Positions 1-6,129 of a DNA stretch of 10,265 bases are shown piece by piece. The position numbers and the translations under genes are program-made. The notes under the pieces are model-generated. The model searched no databases, was not told the DNA's origin, and worked only from the letters and a program-made list of their open reading frames with translations. Every line of letters starts with the position of its first letter. Within the stretch, counting starts at the first letter, position 1. The DNA is from Thermoplasmata archaeon (GTDB lineage Archaea; Thermoplasmatota; Thermoplasmata; Thermoplasmatales; Thermoplasmataceae): the NCBI GenBank assembly GCA_021797955.1, contig JAJZYV010000030.1, positions 1 through 10,265 on the forward strand. The letters are read 5' to 3'.

Positions 1-895
1 ATGAAGTCGAATTATTTTCAAGTCTCATCAAAGAATCTAGGGAATTAGTAACAAACGAGTCGGGTATGTGTTCCATAGTCGTAATAGGAAGCGGAATTTT
101 CCCACCAATTTTATGTTTCCTATAAAATAGGTAATAATATGAAGAGGGGAAAGGATAAGAATTTAAAATTCTAAACACGAAATCTAGGTTTCTCTGAGCT
201 TCTTCGGCACCTTTGAAGTCATTTTCTACATATAGGTTTAGTACCTTTTTAGCGGCAGACGAAATGTTTGTTGATCCACAGACTCCGCCACTAGAACCAG
301 CCACAAGAGACTGAAGAAGTAAATCATCCTGTCCTTGATAAACAGGTATTTTAGAACCGAACTTGTAAATTATGTCATTAAAATATCTAATATTGCCTGA
401 ACTTTCCTTAATCCCCCTTATCTTTCCACCTGCGGTATCAATGATTGATTCAATAGTCTGTGCTTCTATGGTAACGCCTGCAAGTTGCGGTATATTATAA
501 ATTATGAAATTTGCATCAACTTTAGAGATAACTTCACTAAAATGCTTGATAATCCAAGGCTGCTCTGGCTTGATGTAATAAGTGGGTTGAAGAACCATGC
601 TGGTAAATCCGAGATCAAAAGCATATTTTGCCAATTCCACGGCTTCTTCTGTGTTTTGGCTGCCAATGCCTACAAACGTTTCTTTCTTTTCTGATTCCTC
701 TGATACAATATTCAGGAATTTCTTTTTCTTATCCATAGTCAAAAGTGAAAAAAGTCCAGTGCTTCCCAATGGAAATATAGAATTAATACCCATTTCCGTA
801 AGATCTGACATAAGCAGTTTGTAATATTCTCTACTGGGTTCATAAGAACTATCAAGGGGTGTTATGAGAGGGCATATTAACTTGAACTTATCCAT
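1..895 (-). CDS. DapA / 2-keto-3-deoxygluconate aldolase family lyase (3' end cut by window edge)
   Basis: The frame is open from ATG at 895 to base 1: 298 residues without a stop. The family is usually about 290-300 residues, so only the last few codons can be missing. A TGA lies two codons upstream of the ATG, which fixes this as the first possible ATG. It is a class I (Schiff-base) aldolase TIM barrel of the dihydrodipicolinate synthase / N-acetylneuraminate lyase / KDG aldolase superfamily. Visible marks are GSTG at 44-47 (the GTTG phosphate/carboxylate loop), PTYY at 104-107, the catalytic Tyr133 in YNIP, and the Schiff-base Lys163 in GIKESSGN. E. coli DapA has an arginine (Arg138) that binds aspartate semialdehyde; the aligned residue here is Leu138 (YNIPQLAG). 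That argues against true DapA and for a keto-sugar acid aldolase, such as KDG aldolase of the non-phosphorylative Entner-Doudoroff pathway. The exact substrate is not settled. It is divergent from the surface-protein gene. Confidence 0.9.
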   Translation of the reverse strand, partial: MDKFKLICPLITPLDSSYEPSREYYKLLMSDLTEMGINSIFPLGSTGLFSLLTMDKKKKFLNIVSEESEKKETFVGIGSQNTEEAVELAKYAFDLGFTSMVLQPTYYIKPEQPWIIKHFSEVISKVDANFIIYNIPQLAGVTIEAQTIESIIDTAGGKIRGIKESSGNIRYFNDIIYKFGSKIPVYQGQDDLLLQSLVAGSSGGVCGSTNISSAAKKVLNLYVENDFKGAEEAQRNLDFVFRILNSYPFPSSYYYLFYRKHKIGGKIPLPITTMEHIPDSFVTNSLDSLMRLENNSTS

Positions 896-1007
896 TGTTG
901 ATCATGTATTCATCCTTTATCTTGATTATTATGAGACATAATTCCAAATGAAAGTCAAATAAAATAGCTTGCCATAGTAAATAGATCGAGTTCAGACTTG
1001 CCAAAGA

Positions 1008-1015
1008 TTATTTAT
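1008..1015 (+). promoter_or_regulatory. TATA-like box for the surface-protein gene
   Basis: TTATTTAT with a purine-rich stretch (CAAAGA) just upstream lies 22-29 bases before the ATG at 1037. This spacing would place the transcript start at or next to the start codon, as in the leaderless mRNAs common in Thermoplasmatales. The region is generally AT-rich, so chance is possible. Confidence 0.35.
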
Positions 1016-1036
1016 TTTTCTTTAATAAAGGGGTAG

Positions 1037-1621
1037 ATGAGAAACAAAATAGTGGTAATTATTATTACATTTATACTATTATATTCATTTCTATTCACTT
1101 TGGAAAACGGTGAACTAAGTCAACACGGTAATAGCGGTATAAATGAAAATCTACAATCATTTATAATAAAACAAAAACATTCTAATAATTTCTTAACAGA
1201 TTCATATTATATATTTTTTAATGAATCAGGGCTGCCATCGGGGTCAAACTGGTCCGTCTCACTTAAAAGTTCCCAAGGAAGTATTTCGGAATATACAGCA
1301 TCAAGTCAGATAATATTTTATGTTTCGGGGGGAAATTACTCTGTCACAATTTATGTTCCAGATGGATATACTATAAATTCGCAATCAGGCAAATCATATT
1401 CCATAATCAATCAACAAAATAGTGCAGGTGGAGGAAAGAATATCTCTGTGGGATATATCAATGTCAATGGAAATGCGTATATTCCTGTGAGCGTGATAAC
1501 TGACAATAATGGAAGTGATATAATCATAGTAACTTCCATAATAGTATCTCTATTAGCAATACTTTTCGTATTATATTACTACACGAGGTATAACGCAAAA
1601 AACAAAATACAAACAAAATAG
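1037..1621 (+). CDS. Small membrane-anchored surface protein with an ESGLPSG-type domain
   Basis: 194 residues. Residues 4-21 form a hydrophobic signal peptide or N-terminal anchor. Residues about 57-145 are an extracytoplasmic, Ser/Asn/Gly/Tyr-rich beta domain opening with FNESGLPSGSNWSVSL. This motif recurs, often in tandem, in secreted proteins and thermopsin-like proteases of Thermoplasmata; here there is one copy. Residues 161-182 form a strong transmembrane helix, followed by a short basic tail (KNKIQTK) that should face the cytoplasm. Five N-X-S sequons (Asn62, 71, 100, 135, 158) fit heavy N-glycosylation of an exposed protein. No catalytic motif is visible, and I cannot assign a function; a cell-surface or adhesion role is inference. 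ATG at 1037 is chosen because it starts the signal peptide and because of the TATA-like spacing. No operon partner: the next gene has its own upstream region. Confidence 0.8.
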   Translation: MRNKIVVIIITFILLYSFLFTLENGELSQHGNSGINENLQSFIIKQKHSNNFLTDSYYIFFNESGLPSGSNWSVSLKSSQGSISEYTASSQIIFYVSGGNYSVTIYVPDGYTINSQSGKSYSIINQQNSAGGGKNISVGYINVNGNAYIPVSVITDNNGSDIIIVTSIIVSLLAILFVLYYYTRYNAKNKIQTK

Positions 1622-1731
1622 AGTGAACAAATCAAACTAAGTGATTTCAAGTGAATTGAAAGCCACGATAAAAATAAAACCTCCTTTTGTAATCCACTTT
1701 ATCAATGAACATGGAAAACTCTTTTTAACGG

Positions 1732-1744
1732 CCATATGGAAATC
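1732..1744. promoter_or_regulatory. Candidate operator: CCATATGG palindrome upstream of the DtxR-family gene
   Basis: The perfect 8-base palindrome CCATATGG (1732-1739) is followed by AAATC. It sits 35-42 bases before the GTG start, just upstream of a TATA-like CTTATTAC (1745-1752). The same octamer with a matching flank (consensus CCATATGGRAAYC) occurs in the hemL/taw2 intergenic region at 7455-7467. Autoregulation by the adjacent repressor is an inference. Confidence 0.3.
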
Positions 1745-1773
1745 CTTATTACAGAAACTCGTAATATTGAATT

Positions 1774-2430
1774 GTGAAAGGCTCTTCCACGAATGCAGAA
1801 GATTACCTTAAATGCATAAATGAATATATGGATTTACAAGGTTACGCTGCTCTAAAAGATATCGCATTGATTTTAGGTACCGTAAGACAAACGGTACTAG
1901 ACGAAATCAAAATCCTAATGGATCGGGGACTTGTGCAGAGGAAGGAGAAGGGAAAATATGAACTCACAGAAACAGGTATGAAAGAGGCTTTTAAGTTCCT
2001 TAGAAAGCATCGAGTTGCGGAAATTCTCCTTTGGAAAGGGCTTGGAATGAAATGGTCTGAGCTAGATGACCAAGCCATGGGCATAGAGCACGGTATGACC
2101 GAGGAAATAATTGAGAAGGTTTGCCAAAATTTTGGGTGTATAAAATGTCCACATGGTAACTATGTTCCAGATAAAAATGGAAATGTTAAAGAATCAAAGG
2201 ATATAAAAGTCAGTGAATTCAATTCCTCCAGAAAAATAAAGGTATCAAGGGTAATATTTGAAAGCCCTGATATACTAAAATTTATGGAAAATAATGGTCT
2301 ATATCCCGGTTCTAATTTGATAATTGTAGATGAGGAACACATTAAAGTCGCTCCGGATATGGAATCTATCAAGGTTCCAGATAATTTTTTTCGTGCAGTA
2401 AGATTCACAAGCATTGAAGATAATCAATAA
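1774..2430 (+). CDS. DtxR/MntR-family metal-dependent transcriptional repressor
   Basis: 218 residues from a GTG start; the next in-frame Met is residue 19, inside the first helix of the DNA-binding domain, so GTG is preferred. Domains in order: winged helix-turn-helix (about 8-70, with EDYLKCI then GTVRQTVLDEIKIL as the recognition region), dimerisation and metal domain (about 72-130, ending in the family signature CPHGN at 125-129), and a C-terminal SH3/FeoA-like domain (about 155-215). It should bind DNA when loaded with Fe(II) or Mn(II) and repress metal uptake or related genes. Numbering matches corynebacterial DtxR: His79, Glu83, Glu105 and His106 are present, but Met10 is Asp10 (as in MntR Asp8), Cys102 is Met102 and His98 is Asp98. 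Metal preference is therefore uncertain. It is transcribed alone, followed by a possible hairpin terminator. Confidence 0.9.
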   Translation: MKGSSTNAEDYLKCINEYMDLQGYAALKDIALILGTVRQTVLDEIKILMDRGLVQRKEKGKYELTETGMKEAFKFLRKHRVAEILLWKGLGMKWSELDDQAMGIEHGMTEEIIEKVCQNFGCIKCPHGNYVPDKNGNVKESKDIKVSEFNSSRKIKVSRVIFESPDILKFMENNGLYPGSNLIIVDEEHIKVAPDMESIKVPDNFFRAVRFTSIEDNQ

Positions 2431-2471
2431 AATAGAATAGACAATTTCCGACATATAAAAGAACTTCCTCA

Positions 2472-2500
2472 GATCTTCTTCGAAGATCACTCTTTATTTC
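2472..2500 (+). terminator. Possible hairpin terminator after the DtxR-family gene
   Basis: GATCTTC (2472-2478) and GAAGATC (2482-2488) form a perfect 7-bp stem around TTC, followed by the T-rich ACTCTTTATTTC. It lies 42 bases after the stop at 2430 and just before the aIF1A promoter. Archaeal termination depends mainly on T-runs, so the hairpin could equally be a regulatory palindrome. Confidence 0.35.
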
Positions 2501-2516
2501 TTAAATCTAATAGTTC

Positions 2517-2524
2517 TTAAATAT
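2517..2524 (+). promoter_or_regulatory. TATA box for the aIF1A-RIO1-KH operon
   Basis: TTAAATAT lies about 36-43 bases before the aIF1A ATG. Transcription starting some 25 bases downstream would leave a short leader that just includes the Shine-Dalgarno at 2549-2552. A second AT-rich stretch at 2538-2545 is too close to the RBS to be the box. Confidence 0.4.
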
Positions 2525-2548
2525 TAACATGGCATATCTTTAAATTCA

Positions 2549-2552
2549 GGAG
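2549..2552 (+). promoter_or_regulatory. Shine-Dalgarno of aIF1A
   Basis: GGAG, seven bases before the ATG at 2560, confirms this start. Several other genes here lack such a site and look leaderless. Confidence 0.55.
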
Positions 2553-2559
2553 ACAAAGA

Positions 2560-2910
2560 ATGGTTGATAAAGCTAATGGAAAGTATACGAATTCTTCAGT
2601 AGAGGGAGAAGATCAGACAGTAAGAGTCATATTGCCAAATAAGAGAAAAGGGGAAATGTACGGGGTAGTCGAAAAACTGTCTGGGGCATCTCATCTAACT
2701 GTTATGTGTGAGGATGGTTTCACTAGAATTTCCAGAATTCCCGGTAAAATGAAGAAGAGAATGTGGATCAAAGAGAGAGATCTTGTGATCATAAAGCCAT
2801 GGCAATTTCAATCAGAGAAGGCAGATGTTGTATACAGATATACCCAAACTCAGGCTGGCTATTTAAGCAGAAATAGATTACTTCCTGACGTAATAGACAT
2901 TTTCAAGTAA
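2560..2910 (+). CDS. eif1a: Translation initiation factor aIF1A (eIF-1A)
   Basis: 116 residues, normal for archaeal IF1A (about 100-115). The protein is an S1-like OB fold: the core runs from about residue 22 (VRVILPNKRKGEMYGVVEKL) through the hallmark basic loop RISRIPGKMKKRMWIKERD (57-75) to the VIIKPWQF strand, then a short C-terminal helix (YLSRNRLL). It binds the 30S A site and helps place initiator tRNA and scan or select the start codon. The acidic, polar N-terminus (residues 1-20) is the usual flexible tail. It leads an operon: the RIO1 kinase ATG follows its stop after four bases. The initiator tRNA gene lies about 1.5 kb downstream on the same strand, with its own promoter. Confidence 0.97.
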   Translation: MVDKANGKYTNSSVEGEDQTVRVILPNKRKGEMYGVVEKLSGASHLTVMCEDGFTRISRIPGKMKKRMWIKERDLVIIKPWQFQSEKADVVYRYTQTQAGYLSRNRLLPDVIDIFK

Positions 2911-2914
2911 TTTT

Positions 2915-3703
2915 ATGGATACCGATAAAAGTGCATTAAAGCAGCTTCTGGAGGCGGGCGAGTTCAGGAGAGGGGATGACCCCGGCCGTAAAACAGTGGA
3001 TAAGGTTTTTGATGCGAGGACTCTGGAAGCTCTATATGATGTAATGAAAAGGTTCAAAGTTGATTTAATCGATTATCCGGTTTCTACAGGAAAAGAATCA
3101 GTTGTTTTTAAGGCAATTGTAAGGAAAAAGAACATCGCAATCAAAATATACAAGATGTCCACGCTGGGATTCAACTCAGTAAGGGAATATATAGAAGGGG
3201 ATTATCGTTTTGAAAAGGAGAAGTTATCCAGAGGGTCTATTGTATATGTATGGGCAAGAAAGGAATTCATTAATCTGAGAAATATGGAAGAACATGGTGT
3301 TAAATGTCCGGTTCCAATAGGAGTTCATAAAAACGTCCTCTTAATGCAATATCTAGGTACATCTCTTAAACCTGCTCCTCAGCTCAGAAACTATAATGGT
3401 GATGATATGGAAACGTACATACATTCTGCAATGAATCAATATAAGCAAATGGTTGAAAAGGCTTTATTAATCCATGCGGATCTCAGTGAATATAACATAT
3501 TATGCTACAGAAAAAATGCATACATCATCGATGTCGGCCAGAGCGTTCCCATTACACATCCAATGGCTCATGAATTTCTAAAAAGAGACGTAAATAATAT
3601 GATAATATTTGCAAAGAAAGCTGGTATTTTAGAGGAAGAACTGACTCTTCCATCGTTTTACCATAATTGGCCAGAGGATCCACACAAACTACTCAGAAAA
3701 TAA
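2915..3703 (+). CDS. rio1: RIO1-type serine protein kinase/ATPase
   Basis: 262 residues, matching archaeal Rio1 (about 258). Kinase marks: the glycine-loop substitute STGKES (57-62), the ATP-anchoring lysine in IAIKIYK (Lys77), the catalytic loop LIHADLSEYN with Asp189, and the metal-binding Asp206 in IDVGQ. RDVNNM (224-229) follows, as is typical of RIO1. It lacks the substrate-binding activation segment of ordinary kinases, as all RIO proteins do. Members act in late maturation of the small ribosomal subunit, where ATP hydrolysis releases assembly factors. It starts four bases after aIF1A with no clear Shine-Dalgarno, so translational coupling is likely. The KH-domain gene follows after 14 bases, an arrangement conserved in many archaea. 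Confidence 0.96.
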   Translation: MDTDKSALKQLLEAGEFRRGDDPGRKTVDKVFDARTLEALYDVMKRFKVDLIDYPVSTGKESVVFKAIVRKKNIAIKIYKMSTLGFNSVREYIEGDYRFEKEKLSRGSIVYVWARKEFINLRNMEEHGVKCPVPIGVHKNVLLMQYLGTSLKPAPQLRNYNGDDMETYIHSAMNQYKQMVEKALLIHADLSEYNILCYRKNAYIIDVGQSVPITHPMAHEFLKRDVNNMIIFAKKAGILEEELTLPSFYHNWPEDPHKLLRK

Positions 3704-3717
3704 TAATAAGGAAAATA

Positions 3718-4302
3718 ATGATAATGAAAGAAATGGATACTTCAGAAACTACTCAAAATGAGATTGACCTTAAAATTCCCAGAGAGAGAGTAGGAGTGCT
3801 TATTGGCAAAGATGGAGAAATTAGAAAATTAATAGAGGAGAATGGTGAAATTAGTCTTCTTATAGATTCACGGGAAGGAGATGTGCGTATAATCCAGCGC
3901 GGGGATCCACTTAGGGCAAATATTAGTGCTGAGGTTGTAAAGGCGATTGGCAGAGGATTCAACCCAGAAAAAGCCATGTTTCTCTTCGATGAGAATTATC
4001 AGTTGATTGTTATGACTCTGAGAGAATACGCAAGAAAAGGCTCTAGGAGGATAGGAGAAATTAAGGGTAGAATAATTGGCAGAGAAGGGAAGACAAGAAA
4101 GGTGATAGAGGATTTAACCGGAACCAGTATTTCGATATACGGTGATACTGTTTCCGTCATTGGTGATTATATTTCAATAAAATACTCTCTTGAAGCCATT
4201 AAGATGATTATAGAGGGAAGGAAGCAGAGAACAGTATATAATTTCCTTGAGGGAAACGTAAAGAAAATGAAGATGGAAAAGCTGGAAGAGGCATTCAGGT
4301 AA
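3718..4302 (+). CDS. Two-KH-domain RNA-binding protein (archaeal Pno1/Dim2-like ribosome assembly factor)
   Basis: 194 residues from ATG 3718. The frame is open further up to an ATG at 3667, but that lies inside the RIO1 gene and would add a basic tail unlike the family. AAGGA at 3708-3712, five bases before 3718, supports this start; ATG 3724 or 3733 are alternatives. Numbering from 3718: KH1 begins at about residue 14 (LKIPRERVGVLIGKDGEIRK, with GKDG as the GxxG loop); KH2 lies at about 103-140 (KGRIIGREGKTRKVIEDLTG, GREG loop), ending ISIYGDTVSVIGD. Pno1/Dim2 binds the 3' end of small-subunit rRNA during assembly and works with Nob1 and Rio kinases, so the neighbouring RIO1 gene fits. Last gene of the operon; a run of six T at 4375-4380 may end the transcript. 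Confidence 0.9.
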   Translation: MIMKEMDTSETTQNEIDLKIPRERVGVLIGKDGEIRKLIEENGEISLLIDSREGDVRIIQRGDPLRANISAEVVKAIGRGFNPEKAMFLFDENYQLIVMTLREYARKGSRRIGEIKGRIIGREGKTRKVIEDLTGTSISIYGDTVSVIGDYISIKYSLEAIKMIIEGRKQRTVYNFLEGNVKKMKMEKLEEAFR

Positions 4303-4406
4303 CCCAAAGTATACAATTATGTCTCATAAAAAACCGAAACAAATTCTGATTTTAATACAGGGGTTATTGGTATGATTTTTTCGCAAAGTCATCGTAAAAC
4401 CTTAAG

Positions 4407-4414
4407 CTTATATG
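4407..4414 (+). promoter_or_regulatory. TATA box for initiator tRNA-Met
   Basis: CTTATATG lies 24-31 bases before the tRNA 5' end at 4438, the standard archaeal spacing, so transcription should start at or very near the mature 5' end. Confidence 0.55.
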
Positions 4415-4437
4415 ATAAACGAGCATTTCGATGATGA

Positions 4438-4512
4438 AGCGGGGTGGGGTAGTTAGGAAATCCCGACGGGCTCATAACCCGTAGATCGATGGTTCAAATC
4501 CATTCCCCGCTA
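4438..4512 (+). tRNA. Initiator tRNA-Met (anticodon CAT)
   Basis: A complete cloverleaf can be drawn: acceptor AGCGGGG (4438-4444) with CCCCGCT (4505-4511), D arm around 4447-4464, anticodon stem ACGGG (4466-4470) with CCCGT (4478-4482), loop CTCATAA with anticodon CAT at 4473-4475, and T arm GATGG/CCATT around TTCAAAT (4493-4499). The discriminator is A4512 and no CCA is encoded. Two features mark it as initiator, not elongator Met or Ile2: the A1-U72 end pair and three consecutive G-C pairs (GGG/CCC) at the base of the anticodon loop. No intron. Its 3' 19 bases overlap the end of hemD on the other strand. Confidence 0.95.
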
Positions 4513-5273
4513 TTGGTTTTCTCAATCTCATTAAGAATAGATTCAAAATTTGATTTTCCTGTTAAGATCTTTCCAGTGAATCCGGAGCTTATTATTTTTT
4601 CCTTTGTGGGTTCTCCTATTGCATAAATTACGGTTTCTTTATGAATTTTAATTTTCTCATCCTTAAGAATTTTGAAGAATATGTTAGCTTCCATTGAAGA
4701 AGTAAGTATTATGGCACTCAGATCCTTGGACCTTAAGCAATTCAACAATGTCTCCCGATTCTCAAAATCTTCCAATATGTTATAAAGGACAATCTCAACG
4801 AAATCTCTTTTATCCATTTCAAGAAATCTGTTAAGAATTGGGTTGCCTTTGTCGCTTCTCATAATTATGATCCTAGATTCTTTTGGAATTTTTTCCTTAA
4901 GAAGCTCAATAATTCCATTGGTGCTCTTATTCTCAGGAATATAAACGTTAATACCTTCTTTTATTAGAGGCTCTGCAGTGGAAGCTCCAATTGCAATAAA
5001 ATTCAGATCTTTTCTGTGTAACCTTTTCCAAATGTCCTCTATAAAAATAATAGCTCCGTAACTGCTCGTAATAATTATAACATCTGGGTCGAATTTCTTT
5101 ATTAATGCAATATGAGAAGAATCAATTTTTCTCCTTTTTAGTTTGGTCAATGGAATGTTAATGAGATTGTAATGATAATGTTCTTTTTCTGAAGTAAATT
5201 TTTCAGCGGGTCTCGTACTCAGAACGGTATAAGCATTTAAAATATTATTATTCTCTAGTTCTTTTTCCTTCAT
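4494..5273 (-). CDS. hemD: Uroporphyrinogen-III synthase
   Basis: 259 residues from ATG 5273. An in-frame ATG at 5324 would add 17 residues lying wholly within hemC; the inner ATG is preferred because AGGGAG sits four bases upstream and because family members begin shortly before the first strand (here YTVLSTRP). The enzyme closes and inverts ring D of hydroxymethylbilane to give uroporphyrinogen III. The family is poorly conserved, but the two-domain pattern is visible: strands such as VIIITSSYGAI and IIIMRSDKG, then AIILTSSMEANIFF and the typical VIYAIGEPTKEKIISSGF near the C-terminus. Position after hemC settles the call. It overlaps hemC by 26 bases. Its TGA and last six codons fall within the convergent tRNA-Met gene, so the C-terminus (NSGEWI) is dictated largely by tRNA sequence. 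Confidence 0.9.
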   Translation of the reverse strand: MKEKELENNNILNAYTVLSTRPAEKFTSEKEHYHYNLINIPLTKLKRRKIDSSHIALIKKFDPDVIIITSSYGAIIFIEDIWKRLHRKDLNFIAIGASTAEPLIKEGINVYIPENKSTNGIIELLKEKIPKESRIIIMRSDKGNPILNRFLEMDKRDFVEIVLYNILEDFENRETLLNCLRSKDLSAIILTSSMEANIFFKILKDEKIKIHKETVIYAIGEPTKEKIISSGFTGKILTGKSNFESILNEIEKTNSGEWI

Positions 5274-6129
5274 AAAGCTCCCTACAAATGCCTTCAATTT
5301 TCGACAGATCATCCGAAAATCCATGTGAAAAATTTATTTCTCTCTCATTGGATATACAAATGTGATAGCTGTATCCATTTTCATTTGGGAGTATAAGAAT
5401 ACCAAAGGGAACTGTACACGATGCACCCATTATTTTCATGCAGCGTCTCTCAGCTTGAAGTCTATCCATACTCCATGATTCTGAAAACTTTTTCAGATAG
5501 TTTGAAATTTCTGAATTCTTAAGGGCAGTTACCGCTATAATCCCCTGACCAGGTGCGGGGACAAATATGTCTTCAGGCAACTCAAACCCTTCTGGATTCA
5601 GCTTAAGTCTGTCTAGTCCTGCCTTTGCTAGAATTATCCCGTCGAGATTGGATTCATTTTTTTTTCTTATTCTTGTTTCAACGTTTCCCCTTATATTTAC
5701 TACTTCAATGTCTGGTCTTATATGCTTGATTTCTGCCATTCTTCTAGCGGATGAGGTTCCTATTCTTCCGCCTTCTTTAATACTATTTAAATCATATTTT
5801 CCAACTAGAAAATCTTTGTAATTGTGGCCATCAATCGCCATGCAAATTTCTATTTCCTCATTTAGAGTAGATGGAATATCCTTTGCACTATGAACTGCCA
5901 AATCTAATTTTCCATCCATAATCATAGCGTTAAGTTTCTCTGTAAAAACACCGGTTCCCCCTATCTCGCTTAATGAAGATGTAAGATCAACATCCCCTTG
6001 GGATTTTACTTCAACAATTTTTGTTTTTATATCTGCCCAATCTACTGCATTTAGGAAAACTTTAGTCTGATTTAATGCGAGTTTGCTCCCTCTGGTCCCA
6101 ATCTTAATTTCTGGAAGCTTCAATTCCAC
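5248..6129 (-). CDS. hemC: Hydroxymethylbilane synthase (porphobilinogen deaminase)
   Basis: 293 residues from GTG 6129. It joins four porphobilinogen units into hydroxymethylbilane using a covalently attached dipyrromethane cofactor. Signatures in order: GTRGSKLAL (11-19), LAVHSAKDIP with catalytic Asp84, GTSSARR (124-130), NIRGNVETR (145-153), the APGQG motif (192-196), and the cofactor-attachment Cys238 in GASCTVPFG. Length is normal (about 290-310). The C-terminal domain ends in a short charged tail. Start choice is open: the GTG at 6129 abuts the GGAGG at 6134-6130 with no spacer, whereas the TTG at 6123 lies six bases after it and may be the real start, shortening the protein by two residues. 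It overlaps hemL upstream and hemD downstream, so it is probably translationally coupled to both. Confidence 0.96.
   Translation of the reverse strand: MELKLPEIKIGTRGSKLALNQTKVFLNAVDWADIKTKIVEVKSQGDVDLTSSLSEIGGTGVFTEKLNAMIMDGKLDLAVHSAKDIPSTLNEEIEICMAIDGHNYKDFLVGKYDLNSIKEGGRIGTSSARRMAEIKHIRPDIEVVNIRGNVETRIRKKNESNLDGIILAKAGLDRLKLNPEGFELPEDIFVPAPGQGIIAVTALKNSEISNYLKKFSESWSMDRLQAERRCMKIMGASCTVPFGILILPNENGYSYHICISNEREINFSHGFSDDLSKIEGICRELYEGKRTRE
5278..5283 (-). promoter_or_regulatory. Shine-Dalgarno that decides the hemD start
   Basis: AGGGAG on the minus strand, four bases before the ATG at 5273 and inside the end of hemC. It favours this ATG over the longer frame starting at 5324. Confidence 0.5.

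Noticed and set aside
485..824. Two overlapping plus-strand open frames (485-694 and 597-824)
   Set aside because: They lie fully antisense to the well-conserved aldolase gene, overlap each other, and show no recognisable protein features.
1645..1661. TTTCAA-N5-TTGAAA inverted repeat after the surface-protein gene, considered as a terminator
   Set aside because: It is followed by an A-rich, not T-rich, stretch, and such weak AT repeats are expected by chance here.
3667..3717. Longer start for the KH-domain protein at ATG 3667
   Set aside because: It lies within the RIO1 coding region and would add a basic, low-complexity tail; the Shine-Dalgarno-like AAGGA supports 3718.
4431..4437. ATGATGA resembling box C of a C/D-box guide RNA just before the tRNA
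   Set aside because: No box D, D' or C' lies at suitable spacing, and the sequence falls in the space between the tRNA TATA box and its 5' end.
4438..4512. Reading the CAT-anticodon tRNA as elongator Met or as Ile2 (agmatidine-modified)
   Set aside because: The A1-U72 pair and three G-C pairs in the anticodon stem are initiator marks.
5274..5324. Longer start for hemD at ATG 5324
   Set aside because: It lies entirely within hemC, has no Shine-Dalgarno, and adds residues not expected before the first strand of the family.
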